DNA of 64,000 nucleotides from JBJYIN01 sp046237015. GTDB taxonomy: Bacteria; Pseudomonadota; Gammaproteobacteria; Enterobacterales; Enterobacteriaceae. Shown here piece after piece: positions 27,588 through 37,002 of this stretch (within the stretch, counting starts at the first letter, position 1; each line of letters opens with the position of its first letter). Position numbers and translations under genes: made by a program. Where the stretch lies: the NCBI RefSeq assembly GCF_046237015.1, contig NZ_JBJYIN010000017.1, positions 42,775-106,774 of the forward strand. The letters run 5' to 3'. Below the pieces are notes generated by a model, which saw only the letters and a program-made list of their open reading frames with translations, searched no databases and was not told the origin of the DNA.

Positions 27588-27601
27588 GAATGGCTCTCCC
27601 T

Positions 27602-28582
27602 TTACCCTATCCGTTTAACCATAAGATGCGTGATTAACATACCGACCGAGACACTGCACAAGGCGTAAATCAGTACCGTCGTGCCCACCGGATCGGAGAA
27701 CAAGAAGCTGAAATCGTCCGGCGATTTCATGTACAGGTAGGCCAGACATCCGGGGAACAACGCAGCAACAATCTTGGCAGATGCACGCGCTTCAGACGTT
27801 TTGGATTGCACCTTCAGTTGCAGTTCCCGACGCTCACGCAGCGTAGTGGACAGGCGTTCCAGCGTTTCCCCTAACCGTCCACCCGCCTCCTGATTGATGA
27901 TCAGAATCACCACGAAAAAACGGTATTCGGACATCGGTACCCGTGTGGCAGATGCCTGAATCACCTGACGCAACGGAATACCCAGCCGCAGCCAGTGATC
28001 GACGGTCTTGAATTCATTCGCCAGCGGCCCCGTCAGGTGTTCGGCGACAATCGCAAACGTATTCGCGACCGGTACCCCCGCACGACAGCTACGCGTAATC
28101 GCATCAATGGCTTCCGGCAAACTCTCACGCAGCGCTTTCAGATGTTTTTGCAGCGTGGAACGAAACAGCAGCAGGCCGATACTGATAAACAGCAATATCG
28201 TAAACATGAGACCCATCGTGAGCGGCAGCAGAGTACGTTGCCCCAGGATCATGCCGAGTATCAGGCTTACGGCGCCAAGTGCCAGAGAACGTTGGGCCAG
28301 ATTCTTTTTCCAACCGATGAATGTCATCTGCGCCCAGAGGATCGCCAGCCAACGCCCCACCACTGGAACACCCATCAGCGGCGTTTTAATCTCGTCACGC
28401 AGGATCGAATCAGACGCGACTTCGGCTGCTGACGGGCTGACCTCGTTCAAAATCTGCTGCCAGCGCTGTTCGCGCTGCATACGCTGCTGCCGTGACTTCC
28501 TCCAGGCATTGACGGCTAAGAGCAGCATCAGCACGCTGCCAAACACCATCAGCGTGATCAGATTCAGGCGTAAATCACTCAT
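27602..28582 (-). CDS. tadB: Tad inner-membrane platform protein TadB
   Basis: A GspF-type protein of 326 residues with an N-terminal transmembrane helix, a central double helix and the T2SF region (LRESLPEAIDAITRSCRAGV, NQEAGGRLGETLERLSTTLR). Two ATGs are close together; GAGGAG is 6 bp before the second (28582; MSDLRLN) and abuts the first (28588), so the second is preferred. It lies 18 bp after tadA and 14 bp before tadC. Confidence 0.92.
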   Translation of the reverse strand: MSDLRLNLITLMVFGSVLMLLLAVNAWRKSRQQRMQREQRWQQILNEVSPSAAEVASDSILRDEIKTPLMGVPVVGRWLAILWAQMTFIGWKKNLAQRSLALGAVSLILGMILGQRTLLPLTMGLMFTILLFISIGLLLFRSTLQKHLKALRESLPEAIDAITRSCRAGVPVANTFAIVAEHLTGPLANEFKTVDHWLRLGIPLRQVIQASATRVPMSEYRFFVVILIINQEAGGRLGETLERLSTTLRERRELQLKVQSKTSEARASAKIVAALFPGCLAYLYMKSPDDFSFLFSDPVGTTVLIYALCSVSVGMLITHLMVKRIG

Positions 28583-28600
28583 CGGCATCTCCTCAGCCTA

Positions 28601-30004
28601 TTACTGCGCATCAAACAGATGCGCTTTATCGCTGTAGAACTGCGGACGCTGAATGTGCTGAACATATTCCCCCGTCAACAGGCCCTGCCCGTCCATCCCC
28701 TGAATGTTGAAGCTGAACAAGTCCTGAAGTTGGATCACTTCGTTCTCCATGCCACACACTTCAGTAATCGATACCACACGGCGCATACCGTCGCGCATAC
28801 GTTCGATCTGCACGATCAGGTGCACCGCACTGGCGATCTGACGACGGATCGCCATCAGCGGCAACTGCATGTTCGCCATCATCACCATGTTTTCTAAACG
28901 CTGGATCGCGTCACGCGAGGTATTGGCGTGTACCGTACACAGCGAACCATCGTGACCGGTGTTCATCGCCTGCAACATGTCAAAACTTTCGCCGCCGCGC
29001 ACTTCCCCCAGAATGATACGGTCGGGGCGCATACGCAGGGCGTTACGCATCAGATCGCGCTGATCGACACGGCCCGTGCCTTCGGCGCTGACAGGGCGAG
29101 TTTCCAGCCTGACCACATGCTCTTGCTGCAATTGCAGTTCGGCGGCATCTTCAATAGTGATGATGCGATCGGTACTGCCGATCTTCTGCGACAGCGCATT
29201 CAGTAAGGTAGTTTTTCCTGCCCCCGTACCGCCGGAGACAATGACGTTTACACGCGCCTGCATCGCTTTGTTCAGGACATCCGCCATCGCGTAAGACATG
29301 CAACGGCGCTCTGCCAGCATTTCCAGCGACAGATTGCGGCGCATAAATTTACGAATCGAGATCGTGGTGCCGTCGATCGCCAACGGATAGGTGATAACGT
29401 TAACGCGGCTACCATCCGGCAGACGCGCATCCACCATCGGGCTGGCTTCGTCGATGCGACGCCCCACGGCCGCTGCAATACGCTGCGCCGTGTTAAAGAC
29501 ATGCTCTTCATCAATGAAGGTAATCGGCGATAGCTCCAACTTGCCAAAGCGCTCGACAAACACCTGCCCCGCGCCGTTAACCAGAATATCGTTGACCGAG
29601 TCATCCGACAGCAGCGGCTGAATTGGCCCGATCCCGGTCATCTCATCCAGCATTTCGGTGGCGATGGCTTCCTCTTCCTGCCGGGAAAGCTGTAGGCGCT
29701 GTTCATCACAGATACGGCGGATTACCGTTTCAATCTGCCCCAACAGTTTGTCACGCCCCATCATCGCCGCTTTACCCGCGTCGATCTGATCGTAGAGCTG
29801 AGCGCGGATAATCCGACGCTGGCTGGTGCGGTTGTCCGTCTGGCGGTTAGCCGGTGCGGCCCCAGAAGGTATGTTCGCCGCAGGCTGTGTGCGGTTCTCC
29901 GCAACCGGACGCGTTTTCAATTCTGCTACATTGGAAGCAGGCGTAGGCTGAGGTGTGCTTTTTCCTGCTTCACTTTTTTGCAGGTTATTTTTGCGAATCA
30001 ACAT
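28601..30004 (-). CDS. tadA: Tad pilus assembly ATPase TadA (CpaF)
   Basis: A secretion ATPase of the PilT/GspE superfamily that powers Flp pilus assembly. The catalytic motifs are intact: Walker A SGGTGAGKTTLLNAL, Asp box ITIEDAAELQLQ, Walker B RPDRIILGEVRGGESFDM and the His-box region TGHDGSLCTVHANT. The N-terminal ~60 residues are a low-complexity linker. The ATG at 30004 (MLIRKNNL) is favoured over the upstream frame opening at 30055. About 467 residues is normal for CpaF. Confidence 0.96.
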   Translation of the reverse strand: MLIRKNNLQKSEAGKSTPQPTPASNVAELKTRPVAENRTQPAANIPSGAAPANRQTDNRTSQRRIIRAQLYDQIDAGKAAMMGRDKLLGQIETVIRRICDEQRLQLSRQEEEAIATEMLDEMTGIGPIQPLLSDDSVNDILVNGAGQVFVERFGKLELSPITFIDEEHVFNTAQRIAAAVGRRIDEASPMVDARLPDGSRVNVITYPLAIDGTTISIRKFMRRNLSLEMLAERRCMSYAMADVLNKAMQARVNVIVSGGTGAGKTTLLNALSQKIGSTDRIITIEDAAELQLQQEHVVRLETRPVSAEGTGRVDQRDLMRNALRMRPDRIILGEVRGGESFDMLQAMNTGHDGSLCTVHANTSRDAIQRLENMVMMANMQLPLMAIRRQIASAVHLIVQIERMRDGMRRVVSITEVCGMENEVIQLQDLFSFNIQGMDGQGLLTGEYVQHIQRPQFYSDKAHLFDAQ

Positions 30005-30101
30005 AATCCTAAACCCCAAAAAACAGTCCGTAGTCCAAAAATAGTCCGTCGCCAAAAAAATAGCCCGTAACCCTTTGAAAAACGGTGAGCGCTGAACATC
30101 A

Positions 30102-31301
30102 TCAGGCTCGTTTTAACCAACGCGAAAACCAGCGTTTTTCTACTGGTCGGGCGCGAACACCGCAGGCCAGATCGACCAATTGACGCAATCCCTGACGGAA
30201 AGCGGGCGCGGCGTCCAAATTCAATGCGCCGAGCGTCAGACTCTGCGCCAATGCGTGACCCGCATTCGGCAGCACGATGTCAATCTTCCGGCCAGTAAAC
30301 TGCTCAAATTGATCGCGACTCAGCGGTGCCGTCGAGGCGAACCGGCTCTGGTTATGCACCAGCAACAGGCGTTGTCCTTCGCTTTCGTCGCCGATTTCAT
30401 TCAGCACGCGTCGTACATTACGCGCATCCTGAAGCGTCAACTCCGTCACGATGATGCGCAGATCCGCGTAGGTCAGCACATCCAGCGCCCCTGTCGGATA
30501 ACTGCTAGGCAGATCCCAAATCACCTGGTTGAACATACGGCACAGCGCACCACCGAGATTCAGCACGTTATCCACATCTACCGGGCTCAATTCACCCAGT
30601 TCTGGCTTCTGTGCCAACAGATGCAGACGAGGATCGACACGCAGCATGGCACGCTGCAACAGTCGGGTATCCAGTTCCTGGGTTTCCAACACGGCGGCCA
30701 ACCCTGCATCATCCGTTTGACCTTGCAAAAGCAGCTGATCGCCGTTACGTCGGTCAAAATCCACCAGTGCCACAGGTAAATGACGTTCGCCAGACAGCAG
30801 GCGGCTCAGTCCCATCGCAACGGTACTCGCGCCACTGCCGCCGCTGGCGCTGACAACGGCGATCGTTCTGCCCATACGGGCATATTCCGGCCCAGACTGC
30901 TGGCCTTCACACTTCGCCAACGTTGTCGCCAGCAGGTCCAGCGTGAACGGTTTCACCAGGTAGTCCACCACGCCGACCTGAAGCAGAGCACGGTACAAAC
31001 CAACATCCTGCTCTTTGCCCGTGGCGATGACCTGACTCGTCGGGCCACAGATGCTCAGTAGTTCTTCCAGTGCCGGAAGCGGCCAGTGCACGCCTTCCAG
31101 ATCCACCAGTAAAATACGTGGCGGCACATTGAGTTCGCACCATTGACGAGCAGCAGCGATACCACCGGGCATCACAGGCACATCCGGTTGCTTCAATCGG
31201 GTAAAGAAATCACCGAGGTCGGCAACATCGCGCAGATCATTCGCAAATGCCACCAGCGGCAGCGCCAGTTCTTCACCATCGGTAGGGGTAATTTCACTCA
31301 T
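30102..31301 (-). CDS. tadZ: Tad localisation protein TadZ (CpaE)
   Basis: A ParA/MinD-superfamily protein with an atypical receiver domain in the first ~130 residues (PRILLVDLEGVHWPLPALEE; DYLVKPFTLDLLATTL) followed by the P-loop domain. The deviant Walker A is VVSASGGSGASTVAMGLS, followed by LVDFDRRNGDQLL. TadZ proteins mark the pole or assembly site for the pilus machine. 399 residues; 97 bp before tadA. Confidence 0.92.
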   Translation of the reverse strand: MSEITPTDGEELALPLVAFANDLRDVADLGDFFTRLKQPDVPVMPGGIAAARQWCELNVPPRILLVDLEGVHWPLPALEELLSICGPTSQVIATGKEQDVGLYRALLQVGVVDYLVKPFTLDLLATTLAKCEGQQSGPEYARMGRTIAVVSASGGSGASTVAMGLSRLLSGERHLPVALVDFDRRNGDQLLLQGQTDDAGLAAVLETQELDTRLLQRAMLRVDPRLHLLAQKPELGELSPVDVDNVLNLGGALCRMFNQVIWDLPSSYPTGALDVLTYADLRIIVTELTLQDARNVRRVLNEIGDESEGQRLLLVHNQSRFASTAPLSRDQFEQFTGRKIDIVLPNAGHALAQSLTLGALNLDAAPAFRQGLRQLVDLACGVRARPVEKRWFSRWLKRA

Positions 31302-31315
31302 GGAATGTCACGCCC

Positions 31316-31996
31316 TTAATCTTCTTCAAAGTTAATGTCGATGAGCTCTTTCACTTCACCTTTGTGATAGCGTTCGATGCTATTAACCGCCGCCACGCCA
31401 TCTGCATCATCCAGCGCTTTCGCCTGAATCAGATCGCGGGGTTCGGCGACCATCATCGCCAGATTATTTTGCGTCGCACAGCCCAGGTAGCCCACACCGT
31501 CAAACGGCTTCACCATCAGTTGATTGGGATCGTTAATCGTACAGCGCGAGGTCTTGACCACCAGCGCCTCGGAGATCACCTCTAAATCGCCAGACTGGCC
31601 GCTCGCCGTAGAACGGCGCATCTGTTTCACATTCTGTGCATTAGCACCGGCGTTTTTCAGCACGGTCGCCAACCGCCCCGCCATCTGCTCACCACTTGCG
31701 CTGTGAGGAATCAGCGTCAATGTCTGCGAGGATAACCGCCCCTGATCTTTCAGCATGATATTGAGCTGCCTCAGCGATTCAGGCAGGAATCCCCGCCCGT
31801 TCGGCGCAACCAATAACGGCACGGATACCGATGAAGGCTGGACGGCGATCGGCTCCAGAGAAGGCTGGTTAAAGCGAGCCATACGTACATCGTTGATCGG
31901 CTTATTCCAGCCACAGCCTGCTAGCAACAATGTGGCAGCAAGCACGGCAATAGCCACAGGTCGTTTGCTGCAAGGACGGATGTTATTCATCTTCAT
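31316..31996 (-). CDS. rcpB: Pilus lipoprotein, CpaD family (RcpB position)
   Basis: A lipoprotein with lipobox TLLLAGCGW and the CpaD-family core SRCTINDPNQLMVKPFDG followed by GCATQNNLAMMVAEPRDL. The frame is open to 32059, but the ATG at 31996 (MKMNNIRPC) has GAGGG 8 bp upstream and begins just before the signal peptide, leaving a 19-bp gap to rcpA. In canonical tad loci this position is rcpB; the protein family is CpaD. Likely an outer-membrane partner of the RcpA secretin. Confidence 0.85.
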   Translation of the reverse strand: MKMNNIRPCSKRPVAIAVLAATLLLAGCGWNKPINDVRMARFNQPSLEPIAVQPSSVSVPLLVAPNGRGFLPESLRQLNIMLKDQGRLSSQTLTLIPHSASGEQMAGRLATVLKNAGANAQNVKQMRRSTASGQSGDLEVISEALVVKTSRCTINDPNQLMVKPFDGVGYLGCATQNNLAMMVAEPRDLIQAKALDDADGVAAVNSIERYHKGEVKELIDINFEED

Positions 31997-32015
31997 ATTA
32001 GTTACCCTCGCAGAC

Positions 32016-33491
32016 TTAGTAGAGATAGCCGACAGATGCAGAGCGCGGCATTGTTGCATCTAATGTTTTTATGCCCTGTCCCGGTGTCTGAAGTGTGCCT
32101 GCATTCACGGGTTCAACGACATAGGCCGTAGCGATAATCACCAGTTCCGTTTCTTCCTGGCTGGTGGCTTCACTTTCAAATGCTCGTCCAAAGAAAGGAA
32201 TGCTACTGAGCCCCGGCACACTGTCTACTGTCTGGCTACCTGCGCTACGTAGCATTCCCGCCAGCGCAAAACTTTGTCCGCTAGCCAGCTCAACAGTGGT
32301 ATCGGCACGACGCACTTTCAATGCTGGAATACGCGATCCGCCATCCAGTGTTACAGAACCTACATCAGTCAATTCGCTGACTTCCGGTGCAATGTGCAGG
32401 CTGATACGATTGGCGGATAACAGTGTTGGCGTCATACGTAAGATCACGCCGTAGGATTTATAATCAATACTGACGCTATTATTGGTGATCAACACGATGG
32501 GCACTTCACCGCCAGCCGCAAACGCTGCGGTTTCCCCTGACATTGCCGTCAGATTGGGTTCAGCCAATACCGTCGCCATGCCTTGGCGATTCATCGCCGT
32601 TAACAACGTGCTGAGCGAACCATCCTTTCCTGAAAAACCAAACCCTATTGAATTTCCTGCTGGGTTTGTGATTGCACCTGTTAGTGAATCATAAAATCCA
32701 CGGCTGGTTCCCATAGCTCCGCCAATGCCACCAACAGTACGTCCATTATCCCAACCCAATCGGCCATTCAACGATGCTTCCCAGTTAAACCCGAGTTCAT
32801 GGGTCAGGGCACGAGACACTTCCACTACGCGCACCTGAATATTGATTTGCGAAGGCGTTTTGATTTTGAGTTGATTGATGACTCTGGGAGATGTTGTGCT
32901 AGAACCTGGCAATTGGCCGCTACCTTGATCACCAGAACCACCACCACTCTGCTGACCACCGCTGAGCATAGCATTAACGTACGCCTGTACGCTGTCGATC
33001 ACTCGTTTAGCGTCTTGAGGCGTATCTACGCTACCACGTACAATAACCCCGCTGGGTATTGCCTCTTCGAGTTGGATATCCGAGTTGGGAAACTCTCGTT
33101 TCAGACGTTCGCGTAGCGCTTCACGGTCAATCTTAGAAACGATACGAATAGCTTCAATTACACCGCCACCACTATCCAAAGCATACAGAGTAGTAACGCC
33201 GACGCTTTTAGCGTAAACAAATAAACTGTTCGGTGAAGGTAATTCAAAACTCGCTATTTCAGGGTCAGCCACTAATACGCTGTCAAGGTCTTCTCCTGAC
33301 TCTAACGTCAGCATTTTCCCCTGTTGCACGTTCAAAGTTAGTGTCTTAGTAACAGGTATTTCATTAGCCCCTATTGCCGATATTGGCCATAAAGCTATAA
33401 ACAGAATACCAATCCCTAATTGTTTAAATTTGGTCGCTAAATTCATTCTCAAGCGCAGGAAAAACATCATCATCACTTTCATTTCCATCAC
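32016..33491 (-). CDS. rcpA: Tad pilus secretin RcpA (CpaC)
   Basis: The outer-membrane secretin for the Flp pilus. It has a signal peptide (ending near ISAIGANEI), the N-terminal BON/T2SS-N-like region (LTLESGEDLDSVLVADPEIA) and the secretin homology domain (QINIQVRVVEVSRALTHELG; VLAEPNLTAMSGETAAFAAG; VPGLSSIPFFGRAFESE). Several ATGs cluster at the 5' end (33491, 33482, 33473, 33446), so the exact start is uncertain by up to 15 residues. A Gly/Ser/Gln-rich loop interrupts the N-terminal half. 491 residues, normal for the family. Confidence 0.93.
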   Translation of the reverse strand: MMEMKVMMMFFLRLRMNLATKFKQLGIGILFIALWPISAIGANEIPVTKTLTLNVQQGKMLTLESGEDLDSVLVADPEIASFELPSPNSLFVYAKSVGVTTLYALDSGGGVIEAIRIVSKIDREALRERLKREFPNSDIQLEEAIPSGVIVRGSVDTPQDAKRVIDSVQAYVNAMLSGGQQSGGGSGDQGSGQLPGSSTTSPRVINQLKIKTPSQINIQVRVVEVSRALTHELGFNWEASLNGRLGWDNGRTVGGIGGAMGTSRGFYDSLTGAITNPAGNSIGFGFSGKDGSLSTLLTAMNRQGMATVLAEPNLTAMSGETAAFAAGGEVPIVLITNNSVSIDYKSYGVILRMTPTLLSANRISLHIAPEVSELTDVGSVTLDGGSRIPALKVRRADTTVELASGQSFALAGMLRSAGSQTVDSVPGLSSIPFFGRAFESEATSQEETELVIIATAYVVEPVNAGTLQTPGQGIKTLDATMPRSASVGYLY

Positions 33492-33496
33492 AGGAT

Positions 33497-34492
33497 TTAT
33501 TTATTTGAATAGGTCATAACGTCTTTCTGATCGCCACGAAATAGTTTGATCCGACGTCTACCACTCTCTAAGCTGTCGTAGATGCTGGTACTGTTTGACA
33601 AAGTAGTAGCGCTACCACCCTCATCATCTCTTCCTACGCCCGATGCAGTCAGGTGTTCTAATTCGTCTTGTGCAACTTTTTCTTGATCGTCTTGTGACAC
33701 ACTACGCAGTGCGAGATGTAACGCACCGACGCCTTTTGCTACAGCCAACGTTTCTGCATCTTTCGGCGTCACTTCCACAGTCACCGTGCGGTATCTTGTA
33801 TTCCGTGCTTGGGTCCCCGAGGCTGAAACTTTGCTTTTAGCATTGGGATCAAGATCAGCCTGTTCCTCATCTATAACTTCCGGTCTGGAATAACTGACTG
33901 TTCTTACTTGGTCATCAACTGCCAATATGCGTACATTACGCACAATCGTTTGCGCCCCTAGTAAAGGCGCAACCACTGGTTGGATAGCACTTCTTGGGGA
34001 AGGAGTCGGTTCTTCATCCCTGCTGAGACTAAGAATGATGTCAGCATGATCGCCTGTTGCAAATAAACCAGCATTACTGCCAATTTCACTCGTCTGGATG
34101 GAAACAGCACGCATTCCTTTGCCTAACACGGCTGCTATAAATCCAGGTTCCCCTTTCCAAACAACATCATCACGGCGAATCTGCTCACCTTTGACCACCG
34201 TTTTACGTAGCGCAGCATCACGTAATGAAGATTTACCATCTTTGCCACGAATAAAGCTAACTGAACGGGAAACGGGTTCATCCGTTTCCTGCCAACTCAA
34301 CGAGTCAGGATCAAGGGACCACCCAGGATAAAGATCTTTCGCAGCCACCAAAACCGCCACTTTTTCAGGTGCTTTAACCACCACCGGAGGCGGCGCAGGT
34401 GGTTCAGAAGAGAGATAGCCGCGCACTATCAGCGCAACAACCCCTGCCAGAACTAACGCCCCTGACAGTACATATGTAGAATTAACTTTCAT
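33497..34492 (-). CDS. rcpC: Tad pilus protein RcpC (CpaB)
   Basis: A CpaB/RcpC family protein with an N-terminal signal anchor (VLSGALVLAGVVALIVRGYL) and a SAF domain (VLVAAKDLYPGWSLDPDSL; GKGMRAVSIQTSE; DHADIILSL). The second half contains VEVTPKDAETLAVAKGVGAL, typical for the family. It lies 5 bp before the rcpA frame and 45 bp after tadV. Confidence 0.92.
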   Translation of the reverse strand: MKVNSTYVLSGALVLAGVVALIVRGYLSSEPPAPPPVVVKAPEKVAVLVAAKDLYPGWSLDPDSLSWQETDEPVSRSVSFIRGKDGKSSLRDAALRKTVVKGEQIRRDDVVWKGEPGFIAAVLGKGMRAVSIQTSEIGSNAGLFATGDHADIILSLSRDEEPTPSPRSAIQPVVAPLLGAQTIVRNVRILAVDDQVRTVSYSRPEVIDEEQADLDPNAKSKVSASGTQARNTRYRTVTVEVTPKDAETLAVAKGVGALHLALRSVSQDDQEKVAQDELEHLTASGVGRDDEGGSATTLSNSTSIYDSLESGRRRIKLFRGDQKDVMTYSNK

Positions 34493-34537
34493 TTCAACTG
34501 CCTACCTCAGCCGTGGTGTCTAAACGTTATGACAGAA

Positions 34538-35086
34538 TTAAAACAAGGGAAAAATCAGGACATACACCGCGCCAAAGGCAATGGCGACGCCGTAAGGTAT
34601 GCCTTGGGAAAGATCGGCTGGCAGCGCTGGCGGCATGGGGAATCGGCTTTTAAACATCCGATTGGTGGTTTGAATGCCCATGGCAACGAGGGTCGGAACG
34701 GTATTGAGCAACGGCAAACTCAGTGCCAATACACCACCAACCAGCGCCGTCACCATAACGAAAACGATCTGGTGCCCCTGCCCTACCCATAGGCACAGTA
34801 CACTCATCAGTTTTACATCCCCTGCGCCTAATTTGCCGGTGAGGAAAAGTAAAAAACCGACAATCAGAACCGCAACTGCCCCCGGCAATGCCCAAAGAAT
34901 TTGCCGCAACGCTGACATATCAGGCACACCGGATTGCATAATCACGGACACACTCGAAAGCAGCCAACCTAACAATAAAACCAGTACCGCCTGATTCGGG
35001 ATCTTACGTGCTAACAGATCGGTACTGATACACCACAACAAACACCCTATCAGTAATACCGTTTGCAGCCAGTGTGTAAGCACCAC
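34538..35086 (-). CDS. tadV: Prepilin peptidase TadV (CpaA)
   Basis: An A24-family aspartic prepilin peptidase, 182 residues, polytopic. Both catalytic aspartates are visible: the first in CISTDLLARKIPN and the second in the GxGD motif GAGDVKLMSVL. It lacks the N-methylase domain, as usual for TadV. It should cleave Flp, TadE and TadF. It starts 5 bp after the flp stop. Confidence 0.92.
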   Translation of the reverse strand: MVLTHWLQTVLLIGCLLWCISTDLLARKIPNQAVLVLLLGWLLSSVSVIMQSGVPDMSALRQILWALPGAVAVLIVGFLLFLTGKLGAGDVKLMSVLCLWVGQGHQIVFVMVTALVGGVLALSLPLLNTVPTLVAMGIQTTNRMFKSRFPMPPALPADLSQGIPYGVAIAFGAVYVLIFPLF

Positions 35087-35091
35087 CGAAT

Positions 35092-35316
35092 TTATTTCGC
35101 CGCACCTGCGGAACCCGATCCTGTGGTGCCAGTACCCGTTATTTGGTCAGCAATCTGAGTAAATTTCTCATTCAGCGCTTTAACAAAAATACCGTCGCCA
35201 CCAAAAATAGCACCGATAGCCGCAGCCATTGCCGCCGCCAGAATGCCGTATTCGATTGCCGTCACACCGCTTTCGTCACGCAGAAAAGCACGCAGTTTGG
35301 TTTTCATAATATTCAT
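35092..35316 (-). CDS. flp: Flp-type major pilin
   Basis: A type IVb pilin of the Flp/Fap family. A short basic leader (MNIMKTKLRAFLRDES) ends with the processing site before VTAIEYGILAAAMAAAIG, which carries the conserved Glu-Tyr pair. The C-terminus is Gly/Thr/Ser-rich (GTGTTGSGSAGAAK). The frame is open to 35370; the ATG at 35316 or 35307 gives the normal leader. The mature pilin would be about 55 residues, as expected. It leads the tad gene series. Confidence 0.92.
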   Translation of the reverse strand: MNIMKTKLRAFLRDESGVTAIEYGILAAAMAAAIGAIFGGDGIFVKALNEKFTQIADQITGTGTTGSGSAGAAK

Positions 35317-35547
35317 GGGAGGGTCTCTTATTTTGCAACCAAAGGAACCATGGCAAATTCCGGGCGCCATGATGCTAATAAGAGTAATAATGAGACTTAT
35401 TATCAGCCACTACAAGATGCAGAACATTAATATTCGTTAATCTTTCGGTTTTATAAAAAACCATTATAAATCAAATGGTAATACACTTACTTTTTCTCAT
35501 GAAAAAGATAAATATTCAGGTTTTTTACAGGGGTATTCACTCTCGAT
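35317..35547. promoter_or_regulatory. flp upstream region
   Basis: An AT-rich 231-bp gap between the sensor-kinase stop and flp, the likely place for a strong flp promoter. It contains the inverted repeat ACCATT-N8-AATGGT (35460-35479), a candidate operator. No clear terminator for the kinase gene was seen, so read-through into flp is possible. Confidence 0.45.
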
Positions 35548-37002
35548 TTAACAGCGGTTCAGGCACAAATAAACATTGAGACCCGGTTGAGAAGACACCA
35601 GACAGAGTTTGCCGCCGTGTAAATCGGTAATCGCCTGGACCAGTGACAAACCCAGCCCATAGCCAGATTGTTGCCAGGTTTCCAGCCGCTGAAAGCGCTG
35701 AAGGGCTTTTTCATGCTGGGCAATGGGAATCCCCGGTCCACAATCGGCAACGCTTAGCGCGAGCCACCCCTGATAGAGGGTGACGCTTAACGTGACATAT
35801 TTTCCATGGGCAGCGTACTTCAGCGCATTCTCCACCAGATTTGCCAGCGCCTGAAACAGTAAAGCGCGATCGCCAAACAATTGAATTCCCGATTTGATTT
35901 CCACCCTAAGCTGACAACCGCGAGCCTCTGCCAAAGGTTGGTAATATTCCGCAATCTCTTCCAGCAGCTGACGCGCCTCAATGTTCGCAAACTGGTGTAC
36001 ACAGCGCCCGCTTTCAATTTCACCAATACGCATCACCGTGCGGAACAGACCAAGGATTTTATGTACTTCCTCAACGGCAAGGTTCAGTTCATCACGAACC
36101 TCACCATCTAATCCAGTGCGTTCCGTCAGGTTAAACAGGCGATTTTGCAGGTGCGTCAACGGCGTTCGTAATTCATGCGCAATATGACTGGACGTACTAC
36201 GAACCTGCTCCATCAAACGTTCGATACGCTCCAGATTTTGATTGATATCCTCACTCAGACTATCCACATCATCCCCATGGGATGACAGCGGCATGCGAAC
36301 CTGTTGTTCACCCGTGCTGTAACGGTGCAAGGCCGCTCGGATTTTTTCAACACTACGCAAACTTCTCAGACTAAAATGCCGACTGACTAATAAACAAAAC
36401 AGCAGCACAACGAACAGTCCGGCCCCCGCGACCAACGGAATGGTTCGCACACGTTCCAACATCGGTTTGATGTTGTAAGCCGTGAATAAAACCGACTCGT
36501 CATCCAACATGACAGATAAACCGATCAGATTGGTGTCATTTTTGCTTGAAAACACATCTTTCAGACAGGGGACATCCATCTTGCACTGTGTGTGCTGCAA
36601 GTTTTTTATAGGGTGATTGTGATAAAGAATATCGCCGTTTTTACTCGTCACCAGGAATAACGGTAGCTCATCATTTTTAGCCAGATTATCCTGTCTGAGT
36701 TGAGTAACCAGACTATTTGCATTACTTAAACGCGACTGCATCGAGTAATCATAAATATTACCCAGAATAACTTCGCGGACATGGGTTCTAATTAGCGTTT
36801 CACTTAATGAACTGAAGCCGATAATACACATCAACATCATCAGCAAAAACAAAAAAACGATGGTGATCGCCTGCCGGAAATTTGAGGTACATAAAAAGTC
36901 AGGGTATTGGCTCGCACCAACAAGTTGCCAATGCTTTATTTTTACCTGCCAACGACGCCCCAGTTTTTTTATTTTTATCTTATTCAGCGTGGCTGCCAAC
37001 AT
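35548..37002 (-). CDS. Two-component sensor histidine kinase
   Basis: A membrane histidine kinase of about 484 residues: cytoplasmic N-arm, transmembrane helix (ITIVFLFLLMMLMCIIGFSS), a periplasmic sensor of ~130 residues containing two Cys (TQCKMDVPCL), a second helix (VAGAGLFVVLLFCLLV), a HAMP-like linker, the HisKA box with phosphoacceptor His (SSHIAHELRTPLTHLQNRL) and HATPase motifs (NLVENALKYA, DCGPGIP, GYGLGLSLVQAI). The ATG at 37002 is preceded by AAGGA at 8 bp and overlaps the regulator gene; the open frame to 37020 uses TTG. It is paired with the upstream response regulator and sits directly before flp, so control of the pilus is plausible. Confidence 0.9.
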   Translation of the reverse strand: MLAATLNKIKIKKLGRRWQVKIKHWQLVGASQYPDFLCTSNFRQAITIVFLFLLMMLMCIIGFSSLSETLIRTHVREVILGNIYDYSMQSRLSNANSLVTQLRQDNLAKNDELPLFLVTSKNGDILYHNHPIKNLQHTQCKMDVPCLKDVFSSKNDTNLIGLSVMLDDESVLFTAYNIKPMLERVRTIPLVAGAGLFVVLLFCLLVSRHFSLRSLRSVEKIRAALHRYSTGEQQVRMPLSSHGDDVDSLSEDINQNLERIERLMEQVRSTSSHIAHELRTPLTHLQNRLFNLTERTGLDGEVRDELNLAVEEVHKILGLFRTVMRIGEIESGRCVHQFANIEARQLLEEIAEYYQPLAEARGCQLRVEIKSGIQLFGDRALLFQALANLVENALKYAAHGKYVTLSVTLYQGWLALSVADCGPGIPIAQHEKALQRFQRLETWQQSGYGLGLSLVQAITDLHGGKLCLVSSQPGLNVYLCLNRC

